Assembly (NCBI RefSeq): GCF_021130785.1
Contig: NC_060215.1
Span: 122,364,001 to 122,428,000 of the forward strand
Length of the DNA stretch: 64,000 bases
DNA from: Homalodisca vitripennis
Taxonomy: Eukaryota; Arthropoda; Insecta; Hemiptera; Cicadellidae
Direction: 5' to 3'
The position numbers and the translations under genes were made by a program. This document shows positions 22,200 to 33,160 of the stretch, one piece after another; positions within the stretch are counted from its first letter, which is position 1; the number at the start of each line of letters is the position of its first letter. The notes under the pieces were generated by a model. It did not search any database. It was not told the origin of the DNA and was given only the letters and a program-made list of their open reading frames with translations.

Positions 22200-23085
22200 C
22201 ACAACTAAACAAAGAAATGTACATGACGATGTTACTTTAATATTAGTTAGGTTAAAATTAATATACGTGCTTGCCGATTGGAGTGTTGAGAATATTAATA
22301 ATTGGCTTTTATTTTCTTTGAACAGTAGCTGAGAACCACTACCCTGCTTCGTCAGTTGCTTGATTAATTTTATTCTCTAAATCATCAAGAGATTTTGTTT
22401 TTATAGTGGTGTCGTCAGCAAACACAACTACAGATAATGTAGTTAGGTTAGGTGAAAAATCGTTCACGTAATTTAGAAATAGTAGTGGACCCAGCACTGA
22501 GCCTTGGAAAACGCCACGATCTTTGAGTTGTCAGTGGGAAGAAAACTTTATCGAAGACTTATTTTTAATTGTAACCTTTTGTTTCTTATGTGATAAATAT
22601 GAAGATATTGAACTGTGAACTGAAAAGCCATAAATTCTAATTTCTTTAACATTTTTCTGTGTTCAACACAGTCAAAAGCCTTTGATAGGTCACAGAAAAG
22701 AGTTGCAGTATGATGTTTTTTTGTCAAAATTGAAAAATAAAATTGTATCAATTAGTTCAAACACTGCCTAGGCTGTTGATGAGTTAAACTGATTTTTATA
22801 CAAAATGTTATATTTAGTAAAATGTTTAAGAATTGTGATTGGGACTACTTTTTCAAAAAATTTAGAAATCACTGGAAGAAGGGGACTCAAGATCCTCATC
22901 CGCTTTAATTTTTAAACTTGTTAGTTTCTCTATTAACCATCTCCCACATCGCGTGTGGCCTATTCCTCGCATCCAATATGAATCTGTCATTTGCCATTTT
23001 TTTGGAAGCAAGAATTACTTTCCTTAAGATATTACAATATACTTCTTATAGTATTTAGTGAGCTCTTGACAGTTCAGTGATTTCT
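22200..23085 (-). pseudogene. LINE reverse-transcriptase relic with FADD box, inserted in copy B
   Basis: On the minus strand the blocks run in canonical order. VILASKKMANDRFILDARN and MWEMVN lie near 22930-23030 (linker before RT). SPLLPVISKFFEKVV follows near 22870, then NILYKNQFNSS near 22790, TLFCDLSKAFDCVEH near 22680, QGSVLGPLLFLNYVNDF near 22480 and VVVFADD at 22411-22431. The FADD catalytic pair is intact, but several frameshifts break the frame, including between 22548 and 22500. The protein would have copied the LINE RNA at its target site. Copy A lacks this block, which marks it as a later insertion into B. No poly(A) or complete 3' UTR is recognisable. Confidence 0.85.
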
Positions 23086-23229
23086 GAGCTTCCATAATAT
23101 TTTGATCACACCGATAACTGGCGAAATCAATGAATCTGGTTTCACGGTAGTTTTCAAATCAATTGCAAATATAATTAATCAAAGCATAGTCTATCAAGAG
23201 ATTTACATCATTTTAATCTTTCAAAAAGC

Positions 23230-24690
23230 TCACGAACGCTTCACAGTACTTGTTTGTATCATCCCTTTGGATCATCACAATGTTGCAAAACGATAGCACC
23301 ATAGAGCTCTCCACTCCAAAAGAGTTTTAAAATAACACATATAGGTACTCCTTTTTCACGATTCTTAATTTATTAGTCCTCATACCATTGTTCTGCTGCA
23401 CCGACTGAAGTCGCACTTTCTTCATTCTTGCAGTCTGCTTGTTGTACCTCTTGGAAACTTTTCATTTTAGTTTTCATATCTTATTTCAACACATTGTGTT
23501 TTATATCCCACAGCCACCTCCAGACTGCTTGACATACATGAAAGTACACAAAAGTAAATTAGATTTAGGAAAAACATTTGTAAAGAGTTTCGTCTAACAG
23601 AAATATAGTCACCTTGTCTGTGTTGTATTAAGCACTTCTTTAAGCAAACTATATGGTATGTTGTAGTTTTCTTCGGTATCTGGTGGATGAAGTACACAGA
23701 CTAACGGTAGATCTCCTATTTTGTCAGTAGAAGGTAAAGATGTAAGGATTGTGTTTATTTGGTCACATAATCCACTAGAGTCTACAAAAGTTTTATAGTT
23801 TGTATCATTCTGTCGTTTCATGATTAGAGATACCTCTGATACAGTTTTAGAGTTTTCACCAATACTTACACGAAACATCTTTTTTTAGATAAGCCTTTGT
23901 TATCACAGGTTTCTGAAACGTTTCTCAATCTCTGCCTCCGAAATAGCGTTTCCTTCAACTGTTCATGTGAAAATGTGCATGTGAATAGACTGAACGTTTC
24001 TTTAAATACGAAAGTCACATATTCGGTCGGCTTGAGATAAAGAAAAATCGGAAAAAAAAAAAAAACTACCTGAAAAAACTAATGCCTTCAGGTTTTCTAA
24101 CAATACGTACACTTCTCATAATAAGCATATAATTTATTAGCAATACGATTACAAAAATTTTTGGAATTAGTCTGTCTAGGATATAGTTTTGTTATTGTCA
24201 CATAGAGCAATGTTCTTTGGTCCTTTACAAGACGAAGAATTCTTTCAGAAGATTAGTATAATACATACAAAAGAAAAGTATTTGATTTCATTCCTTTCCT
24301 TTTAAAAATATGAATAGCTAGTGATTTAAATTTGCACATTAAATTACAATTAAATAGTGTATTTGTGTACATTGTTTTCCAAAACCTCCCGCCTTACCTC
24401 AGGTCTAAATAAAATATGCGTATTAGACAGCTTTATTTATTTCTAAACTTGAGAGACATCGCTCTCTAAACACAACATGCAGAGTTCTAATATTGTCCAA
24501 TAAATTGTCTGATAAATAGAATGAAGTGTGACAAAAAGAAGAGGCTCATTGATTTTCAAAGTAATCAAGTATTAGTGGAAAGAGTTTGATTTAAAAGAGG
24601 GAAAAGGCGATGAACTCGAAAGGAAGCTAGATCAGTAGGTATGCTGGCCACTATCTCTCCCCCTACCGGGGTTCTCACGGTTCTTATCAC
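23230..24690. other. Anonymous insert in copy B
   Basis: Copies A and B are collinear on both sides of this ~1.46-kb block, and A does not contain it. It holds one mildly interesting minus-strand frame (23609-23878) and an A-run (24049-24065). I see no terminal repeats that would name the element. Confidence 0.45.
23609..23878 (-). pseudogene. Unrecognised protein fragment, possibly transposon-derived
   Basis: An ATG-started frame of 89 residues has a balanced composition and segments such as TILTSLPSTDKIGDLPLVCV and LHPPDTEENYNIPYSLLKEV that look more protein-like than neighbouring chance ORFs. Upstream on the same strand, in other frames, EGNAISEAEIEKRF suggests a longer ancestral frame broken by indels. 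I do not recognise a family, see no catalytic motif, signal peptide or membrane segment, and cannot exclude chance. Its position inside the copy-B insert favours a decayed transposon protein. Confidence 0.25.
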
Positions 24691-25194
24691 ATGTCTGAAA
24701 ATAGATACACCCTGACCGGAAAAAAACAGTAGTTGGGAGATCAACGTCCTGGAATATCTTGTCTCAATATCACATAACGTAGTTCGATCTGTTCATCTCA
24801 TAATTGATGGATGAACTAATCATAACTTTATTTAAGTGGTACTTTCATGTATACCACTAAATAACCATATGTAGGTATATATTGTCACTATGACGTTATA
24901 AGGAACAAGTGTTTCATCAAAGGCAATTAGATTGTGTACAGATTTAATAAAGTTTACACAGTTGTGATTTCATCAAATTGATTTTTGATTATAATAAGCA
25001 AAGTCTCTTTCTTGGTATGTTACAATCAATACTTTTTTCAACCTCGTTTCTTAACCCTCCATTTTTATTCTGGATCAGTGTTTCCCAAACGGTTTTTTCT
25101 CGCGGCACACAACAAAAAACGGCACACCTATTACTTTATGCCATTGATTAAGCTTAAGTACTTGATATAAACGTACTTATACAACAAAAATCAG

Positions 25195-25231
25195 GAAAAT
25201 TATATTATTTATTAAAATAATATAATTTTCT
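25195..25231. repeat. Short AT-rich palindrome
   Basis: GAAAATTATATTA and its reverse complement flank a TTTATTAAAA centre, giving a hairpin with a 13-bp stem inside the 5' region of the hAT relic. It may be structural debris of the transposon. Confidence 0.5.
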
Positions 25232-25779
25232 TGGGTAAGTGAAAGAAAAAAATTACATTTAAAAGAAACTTAATTTATTTTAACTTATTGAGCAAAATAT
25301 AGTAGTATAATACAACCAGTAAAAGTTGGAAAATATTAAACAAAATACTTCTTGATTTCCATTATTCACATTCTTGGTTAATGTTAACACTATTTTCCGC
25401 TGTAGAGGTTGAACAACGAATAAGGCCAATTTCAAGTCGTGCTCTACTGTTTCTTTTTTACAACTTGGTCGAGTACAGGTGAAGCAAAAGATGGAAGTAC
25501 TCCCCGCTTTCTTGTACATGGTCACTCATTATGTTTTTAAACTTTAGATATCGGATTCATTTTAGGCCATACGTCATGAGAAATTAAAATTTGAAATTTC
25601 TTAGGCGATATTATTTTCTTTAATTTTCTAACCTTCTTATAAGTATTATACGTTTTCATGTAAATACTTGTATATAGGCTATATTTATCGTACTTCCATT
25701 CAAACGGTTTACATACTACCTGTTTCATCATCAGGTATTCCAAGAAAGGTGGAAGTCGAAAATTAACAGTTTTTGCCAG

Positions 25780-27520
25780 AATGGACCGATTTGTATTGTT
25801 TCACGCGTATTGGTACCAAATCGTGTTAGAGCAGTACGATTGTGTTTGAAGTGTCACAAAACAGTTGCGTTACTTAAAAGATGGATTATAAAACGACATT
25901 ATGAGATCAAACACAAATAATATGCTGATATATTTACACCTGCCAGTAATCTTAGTAAATCTAAAGTTTACTGTCAATCTACGTATCTTCAACTCAAATC
26001 AATGACTGAGCAGGTGGAATGTGGAGAGGCTTCTTTACGTATTTCTTGGACTCTTGCTAAGCACATGAAACTATTCAACGATACTGACATAATTAAGGAA
26101 CACATGCCCGATGTAGGCAATGTTCTAGTGATAACGGAAAACATGGTGTTGAAACTCCATTGCCTGCAAATTCACTAAAAAAACACACATGTTTTGGTAG
26201 AATAAAATCATTTTTATTTGAAAGGATAGTTATATAATTCCGAATATTACATATTGGCTAAGGATGACTCTTGTAAAATTACTGTTGAAGCACAATTCAT
26301 TATATTTGTACGTTTTTTGGATAAAATTAGAGAAACTTTTGTTGATGAGCTATTAGTTATTTTGTTGTTAATAGGAAAAACCCAGGGAAATACATAATCG
26401 AAGCGGTAATGGATTATTTCGTTAAATATGAGTTACATTTTAAAAAGCTTTTATCACTAACTACCGACGGTGCACCAGCGATTATTGGGTCAAAAACGAC
26501 TAGTTCACCTACTAAAAATCAATGGAAAAGTAATGAAAATTTCTTTTCCAACCACTATAGCATTCAGCATACAAACGCAATCCTATTCTTGAGAGAATAA
26601 TGCAAGAAATTATTTAAATAACAAACTGTCTTCGTGCAATACATCGTGAATTGAAAATATTTCTTTATGAAGTAGACGCTTAAGATGACGTTCTGTTGTT
26701 GCAAAATAATGTGTGGTTAAAAGGTTGAAAGCAAAGACTGCATTTTACAACGATTCTTTACCATTTTAGAAGACGAAGACATTTCTTTTCAATATTGATC
26801 AGATATCAACCATCACCTACTTAAGTTTTCTTGGCAATAAAGAATAAACACATCCATTGCTTTCTTATCAGATATTCTTTAACAATTCAATAATCTGAAC
26901 TTTAACTTAAAGGCAAAGAAAAGCTTGCATGGCAGTTCCTGACAAAAGTAAAAAGCTTTTTGCACAAACTAAATCTTTTTAACATTGATCCTGAAAATGA
27001 ACGCCTGCACTTCCCTAATTAAAAAATAATCAGTAGTGACAACAAGCTTGACGTCGGCCAATACAAAACGTTCATTAAGGACCTTAAAAAGGAATTTGAA
27101 AACAAATTCACAGATTTCAAGAAAATTGAGATTGTTGTCGACATCCTTAGTAACATTTACTCTCTGGATTCTGTTGATGAATGGAGCAATGAAGGTGCAA
27201 ATATTTTCGGGAGTAATAAAGTTGCTCTCAAGATAGAAATGATCGATTTCCAAGAAAATACATTTGTTAAACATCAAAAAGAGAAAGTGTAATGTCAATA
27301 CTTTTGGATAAAACGTCTACTTTGTCTTAATAAATATCCAGAAAACTAGCCTTGAAACTTCTTACTTTGTATGGGTTGACGTATGTTTGAAAGCAGCATT
27401 TTCTAACATGAACTTCTTTAAGAATAAATTCCGAAGCAGACTTATCAACAAAAATCTTTCATATTTAATGATAATAGCCTGTTCAAACTTTAGTCTAGTC
27501 TTCGGGAGGATAGTTCAGGG
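25780..27520 (+). pseudogene. hAT transposase relic (GTF2IRD2/ZBED5-like), many stops and frameshifts
   Basis: Protein blocks appear in order along the plus strand. First is a BED/C2H2-like finger LKCHKTVALLKRWIIKRHYE (about 25835-25900), then VECGEASLRISWTLAKHMK (about 26015-26070). Next are TVEAQFIIFVRFLDK (about 26283-26330) and LSLTTDGAPAIIG (about 26455-26490, the TTDGAPAM block of hAT catalytic domains). LHKLNLFNIDPENERLHFP (about 26960-27010), FENKFTDFKKIE (about 27095-27130) and KIEMIDFQENTFVK (about 27230-27270) follow. Last are the remains of the C-terminal hATC dimerisation domain near 27365-27480 (MGxTYVC...RSRLxxxxL). Frames shift repeatedly and stops are frequent. The protein originally excised and inserted hAT copies with 8-bp duplications; this one cannot. 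Identification rests on seven blocks in order. Confidence 0.8.
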
Positions 27521-28869
27521 CAAAAATATTATTTTGCTCATTAAAATTGTAAATTACAGATGATACTTCCTTTGGATTATAATGTTTGTTTATTATTTAA
27601 TAAAATAATATCCCAAAACTCATTTGTTATATATGTATTTATTAATATTGCAACTACAATAATGTTTAAATAGGACAATTTAATATTTCAATTATCAAGC
27701 CACCATAATATTTCACAATACCTATTTTCTATGACAAGCAATATTTTGTTCAAACCAATTAATTTAATTTTATATAGCGTTTATGTTATAATAACAAAGG
27801 CGTTACAATAACAACATAAAGAACTTCGGGAATAGCAAAACTAACGTATACTAAGGATCCAACCAGTTGTAAGTGAATGGGCTATTTTGCGTGGGCCAAA
27901 TTGCCAGAAATGAAAACTTAAGGGTTCTTAATATTTCGTTAAATATAAAACAAAGGTGGTGAATGACAAACGTAACAAAACCTACCAAAAATGTATGTTG
28001 TCTGGAATGCATTTTGCATCGATGTTACTACAATCTAATTACCCATTAATCTTGTTTCGCCACTTTTTCACGGTGTGAAGTATGCCTAGCCATTAAATTA
28101 GGGCTGTAAAATAGATATTATTGCTGAAGTAACGAAAAATAAAGAGGGACTGACGATATGAATTTTGAAAACGTATTATTTAATCTGGGTAGGCTAATTT
28201 TTATGGTGACACATTGAATTAAGGCTGTAAAGTTTTTAATATTGCTAAACTAACGAAACTTTTGTGAGAACTAACAGGAACTTACGAAGAACTAACGAAT
28301 AATATGAAAAATGTGGGTAAGCTATTTTGTGTATGTCAACTTTACACACCTGTCGAGTACTACTTTTATTCCAGAAGCCAAAGATATGGCAATCAGAGTT
28401 TCTCTATGTAGGAAACAATGTGTATAAACTATATCTGTGTTTTTCTGTTTTGCTAACGTTAGAAAGCCTGTGAAGTGCCCACCCATAAATGGGACACTTA
28501 AACAGGACTGCCATAATATTTTGGAATTTTCAAAGAACTTATCAACTAAATTAAAAATGTCTTGTCCTTTTGTTGTATCAGGGAGATCTTTACAAAACAG
28601 AATGGTTCAACTATAGATTTGTCATCAATAAACTGTACAAAAGTCACCACCAGTGATTATATAAGTATATGTATCTTTTCAGTGTAATTATACTAAATCA
28701 ATAATTAAAGAGTCCATTTCGGTACGTTATATCTCTAAATTGTATGTGTATATAGATTAGTGCACAAACAAAAAGTCAAAAAGTTAGTTAAATAGAGTAT
28801 AATAATACACATTTCACTGACTGCTCTAACGAGGCCTGTAACTTGTGGGATTAAACAAATTTAATTTGT

Positions 28870-29010
28870 AAGTTTGTCTGTCTGTCTGTATATCTGTCCG
28901 CACGAAAACGAACTAACCTACAAACTTAAAACTGTACCATAAAGCTAAATTAAATTAATTAAAGTTAAATTATGGTACATGTCACTCCATGGGATTTGGC
29001 TAAATGTTTA
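28870..29010 (+). repeat. Dispersed repeat, member of a pair with 63800-63900
   Basis: A GTCTGTCTGTCTGTATATCT run is followed by CCGCACGAAAACGAACTAACC and, ~70 bp on, CTCCATGGGATTTGGCTAAATG. The same order (CTGTCTATTCACACGATATC, TCGAAAACTAACTGACC, ATCCATGCAATTTGGCTGTGCG) occurs at 63800-63900. This arrangement is common near the ends of non-autonomous insect transposons. Confidence 0.45.
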
Positions 29011-29751
29011 GACTACATTGGGCAACCGTGATAAAAACGAGACAGTATCAACATAAATAAATTTCAAAATTAAACTCATTAACATATTAACGCATGTAGC
29101 CTAACTATCCCAACACATATGTAAATTAATAGTGAATTAGTGTGTAGAATTTTATGATTTTAACACCGATATGAAACCCAATTTAATGAACAAAAATTTG
29201 AATGTATTATCTGGAAGATATGCCAAGAAAGACTTCTTATGAAGGTTTAAAATTTTGCATGAAACTTCATTTATACAAGACTGAGTTTTATTATAGGTAA
29301 TTTTAGTTTCAAACTCTATTTTGTACGATTGTTTGTCTGATTGTGCACAGTGCATCTTCAGAATGAACTGAGACATAGAATAGACATTTTTTATGCAACC
29401 TCCGCGAATCCTGTTACTTGATCAAAATAATGTCAATAGATGAATTGCATCGAATAATAAGTTTTCACGGTAAGTATATAAAAACGGATTCACAGGTTAA
29501 ACTATTTAAGTACTAACACGCTAATAAAATGAAAAGTAAATTTTAATTTTCTTTGGTTGTAGTATTGCAAAACATATTAATTTATGAAGGTGTAAAAAAA
29601 ATATATAGTTTCCTGGAGGTATCCTTCATGAAAGAGAAGTTGAAATGAATCATTATTATTATAGAATGTATCATATCACTAGAAGTTACTCACGGATTGC
29701 CTTGCAATTTCGTATGCTTTTTATTTGTGCACGAGTACTTCTTGTTCGAGT

Positions 29752-30060
29752 GAATTATATTTCCGACGCCGATGTAGTATGCCTTGTTGCCACGATAAAG
29801 AAAATCTGTCAAAAGTGTAATATCGTAACATTAAATATGGCCATTATAAATTAATGTTGTCTTAGCATTCTTTTCTTCCACAATTTTGTCTTCTATCCCG
29901 ATCAAGAAAATATGTATACAGGGCAGGGAAAAGCTTCTCTCAAGAAAACTAAGATGGGTTTTACAACCAACTTTATTTAAGCTTATAGTAAGTTAGATAG
30001 TGACTCTGTCCTTTATATTAGCGTCACAGTACTGACCAAGCACAGAATAAATTAACATTT
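29752..30060 (+). repeat. Dispersed repeat, homologous to 61704-62030
   Basis: Both copies start with GAATTATATTTCCGAC and continue with a TTGTTGNCACGATNAAGAAAAT stretch. About 160-190 bp later both contain AAGATGGGTTTTA, then a GTNACTNTGTC element and a CCNAGCAC/CCGACTAACCA stretch. No open frame, terminal repeat or tail is evident. A shorter relative lies at 20095-20165. Confidence 0.55.
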
Positions 30061-30725
30061 GCTAAAATTTAGAGTTTATTTTCACACAAAAACTGTTATT
30101 ATCTTATCTGGATATTTTCTTACTCAGTGCTAAACAGCGGTTGCAGAAAATGTAGAGATAAGTGATGCTACTATGAAGCTCTCAGTACGTTTTCAAGCCT
30201 ATAAATGTAACCAAATTGAAAATAGTGGTTAAACTATATAGTTAAACCTATGATTGTATCTACCGTCAGCAAACTATGTTTACACAAAACATACATTACA
30301 CACATTACATTACATTTAACAGGTCTTTGAATACATTTCCTTGCTGCAATACAACTTCAGAGACCAAGATGAGGATTTTCATAATTTGGAATACGAATAG
30401 GCCTATATGTTAATATACAAACAAACTCACTTTCGCATTTATAATATAAGTTACGATGTAGGTCTCAAAAACTTATTTCGGTCAAAAAATTTCCACATTC
30501 GGAACTTGCAATCTTCTTTTAGTCTAAGATATTTCCAGTGCCATTGTGCATTTTACAATGTACCTTTTGTCTATGTTATCTGCATTTCACTACTGACCAA
30601 GCACTGTATACCTAATATTTTATAAAATTAAAAGGGTTAAACTTCTTTCAACCTTTTTGAGGAAAATCAGTTGAAACATCAAATAATGCTTTAATATATG
30701 TTAATATATTACTAACATATATTAG

Positions 30726-30730
<5 letters not shown>

Positions 30731-30768
<38 letters not shown>
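30731..30768. repeat. (TA)n microsatellite
   Basis: An uninterrupted TA dinucleotide run of about 38 bases between AT-rich flanks. Confidence 0.85.
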
Positions 30769-30770
<2 letters not shown>

Positions 30771-31164
30771 TTTTTCTTCTTCGTCAGAACAACAAGGCAA
30801 ACTCAACTATGGTACTGGAAATATCTTAGACCTGAAATATATGACAAGGACTAGAAATATACGCTTTTTGACCGAAGTAAGTTTCCGAGACCTGTATGAT
30901 CTGAGATTTGTCTTTTCTTGATCGGGATGACAAGGCAGATTCAGCTGTGACGTTATGTACATAATTAATTTTAACCAGAAATGCTCCCACATGTGCCAAA
31001 CATGATTTAATAATTGAGTTAAACTCTGATACTATTTACCATGAACTTAAATAATATCTACCTGATGTATGCCTACAAATTAAAATTTTTATAGGACTTC
31101 CATCATATTAGCCTACATCATAATTGCTTTTACTAAGTAATATAAGGACTTTGGTTCTAAGATT

Positions 31165-31192
31165 GCGTGAGAAGCCGCGGGTAACAGCTAGT
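31165..31192 (+). mobile_element. Helitron-like 3' terminus
   Basis: The segment GAAGCCGCGGGTAACAGCTAGT carries a small CCGCGG palindrome followed within about ten bases by CTAGT. It matches the pattern of Helitron 3' ends (hairpin, then CTRR before T) that is abundant in insect genomes as non-autonomous copies. No 5' TC end or Rep/helicase protein could be tied to it. A degraded relative is at 42801-42830. Confidence 0.45.
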
Positions 31193-31489
31193 ATTCTATA
31201 AATACCCGGCCCATACTAGAACTACAATGAGATTAACTAACTATTAACTACAGGCCACATGTAAACAAACGATTAACTATATGCCTATAAAGTTGATGTG
31301 CTAATGAAAATATGATGCATATATTACCAAGGAATTGACTGTGTAGACTCAACACAAATTCCTAAAACTAAATTTTACGTACAATAATTGTAGTGGAAAT
31401 ATAATGATAATGAGGATTATACTTATTGATGAAGGAAAATGTGACTACACTTGATGTTATTAAATGTGTAAAGGTGTAAAGAACGTTTG

Positions 31490-32115
31490 GAAGTACCCAA
31501 GCCAAATTTGACATTTTTTACAAAAAGTTATTGTTTTATGGGTCCTAGAATTTTTAATATTATTCCAAAAAGCATTGCAAATTGTACAAATGCTAAGTTG
31601 TTTGCAAAAAATTGAAGTTTTGGCTTTTAAAAAAAGATAATATTGATCACCTTATTAATATACAAGTTTAATTTGTGTTAAATCTATATCGTAAAGAAAC
31701 AAACATTATTCTAAGCGGCTAGGTTTGTTGAAGTTATATTGCCACAATGCATTTATTTAGTGGGAATTTATGTAGTTAAATAAAATATAAAAATCTTTTG
31801 TAGCGCAAAATGTTTAATCTTGGAGAAGGAACCTCTACACAGGCTTTGCCTTAGAGGCCCTATGTTTTTGAAAGTAAATATATATTGGATATATACTAGA
31901 ATATGTGTGTTGCATTTAAACTTATATATAGTATTTTTATTCTTTTAATTATGATAATTTGTGATATTGTATAGTTTAATTGCAGTCAAATTTAAGACTA
32001 TATTATGTGAATTAATATTATTACCATCTTTTTTGATAATTTTTGCACCAGATTATTTTAGTTGTGATAGATTGTAATTACTTTCGAAAAATAAATATAT
32101 TCTATTCTATTCTAA
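31490..32115 (+). mobile_element. LINE 3' end: RT C-terminus, 3' UTR and (TTCTA)n tail
   Basis: The first ~140 bases encode KLLFYGPRIFNIIPKSI-like residues (frame by eye: CFMGPRIFNIIPKSIANCTN, then KLFAKN), typical of the extreme C-terminus of jockey/CR1-type polymerases (GPxIYNxLPxxIxN, then FKxxLK). About 500 bases of AT-rich 3' UTR follow. It includes GGAGAAGGAACCTC, then CTACACAGGCTTTGCCTTAG near 31825-31855, a block common to such LINE tails. The element ends with AATAAATATA and a (TTCTA)n run (32098-32115). The copy is heavily 5' truncated, as expected of target-primed insertions, and fairly well preserved, with one stop in the polymerase tail. Confidence 0.7.
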
Positions 32116-33160
32116 ATATGTTCCTACAATATTCAAGCTCCATGTGAGTTTTAAAATTATTTCTTAAAATGTCGTTCACTTTTCCAACATAATTATGACG
32201 TAGAATAAATACCATTCAAATTGTACTCATTGATGGACTAATTGAGTCATTTATATGTATCACATAACATTCTTCTCTACAATGGAGCGAGAGAACAATG
32301 AACCGTACACCCGCCGCAGTCTGACCTGTACGAAGTGATGGGATAACCGAATGGATTTTATAACCGACTAACCAGTCAGTTATTTTTGTCGTTAATCGGT
32401 TATTTTAGTCGAATGAATAACCGATTACCTTTTAAATTCTATCCACAGTGTTTAGGGATGGGGTGGTGGGGGAATGAACCATTCCTGTTGAGACAGGTAC
32501 GCGGCGCGGCGCGGCCAATTTACTCACGGCCGTACTTAGCTTTGGCGAGCCCTGGTAAAGATATTCGGTCGGGCCCCGTCGTGTCCCCCCACCAGACACA
32601 GTCCCCTTCATATAGACGTGTGACTGGCTCCGGAAGAAATTGTACGAAAACCCGGTCTGAGTTCGGACCTGAATATACAATCAAAGAATTCCAAGCAAAC
32701 CCGCACTGGCAGAACCGTAATTGAAAACGAAATTCTGTAATTGTATTATTACTTTTTTCTGTGCATACGTTATAGTCATAACATTTTAAAAAGTTATATT
32801 ATCATATATCATTTATAACACTACAAAATAATTACCGTTCAAATTGCAAAATTATAATTTATTTTAATTACGAATCACCAAAGTTAACCGAAAGTTAATC
32901 GCTAAAGAACGATATTTCAGTAATAAAAAATAACTTATTATAATAAACGAGCAATTCAAGTATAGACTGTCTGCAGAAAATTCTATGAGACAGTGGGTTT
33001 GTCGGTGTTATTATCAGTACAATTATAGTGTTTTAATAGAACATCAAGTTGCATATGTGACTCAATAAGCTAATTTCTTTTTTATGTAACGTTACGACTT
33101 TGAAACTACGTATTTACTAGTTTTCTGAGTGAGGTTTTAGAAGGTTTCATAACCTCAAAG

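Larger units (their letters stand above)
20591..25020 (+). repeat. Segmental duplication, copy B
   Basis: Second copy of the unit starting at 15083, about 5.5 kb downstream in the same orientation. It lacks both hAT insertions of copy A but carries a minus-strand LINE insertion (about 22200-23085) and an anonymous insert (about 23230-24690). Sequence divergence from copy A is obvious by eye, with scattered substitutions and indels, so the duplication is old. The downstream edge lies just before a hAT-like end at 25076. Confidence 0.75.
25076..27530 (+). mobile_element. hAT transposon relic (GTF2IRD2/ZBED-type)
   Basis: The sequence CAGTGTTTCCCAAACGG at 25076 has the form of a hAT terminal repeat (CAGTGnTTCCCAA) and sits just after the end of duplicate copy B. 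A long plus-strand transposase relic follows (25780-27520). I could not find a matching right terminal repeat downstream, so the 3' boundary is set at the end of recognisable protein. Between the end and the protein, a short perfect palindrome (about 25195-25231) lies in AT-rich DNA. Confidence 0.6.
27531..31160. other. Anonymous AT-rich region with diverged repeats
   Basis: No gene seen. A degenerate tandem similarity with a step of about 125-130 bp runs through 28090-28340. It repeats ATTAAGGCTGTAAA, ATATTGCTAAACTAACGAAA and GGGTAAGCTATTTTG. Dispersed repeats at 28870 and 29752 are listed separately. The TGCCTTGTYNNCNYGATNAAG motif recurs at about 29783, 29890 and, inverted, at 30783 and 30915. 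Confidence 0.35.

Noticed and set aside
32386..32724. Open frame over the GC-rich left part of the DUF7869 element
   Set aside because: GC-rich DNA has few stops on both strands (an overlapping minus frame is also open); no family motif is seen.
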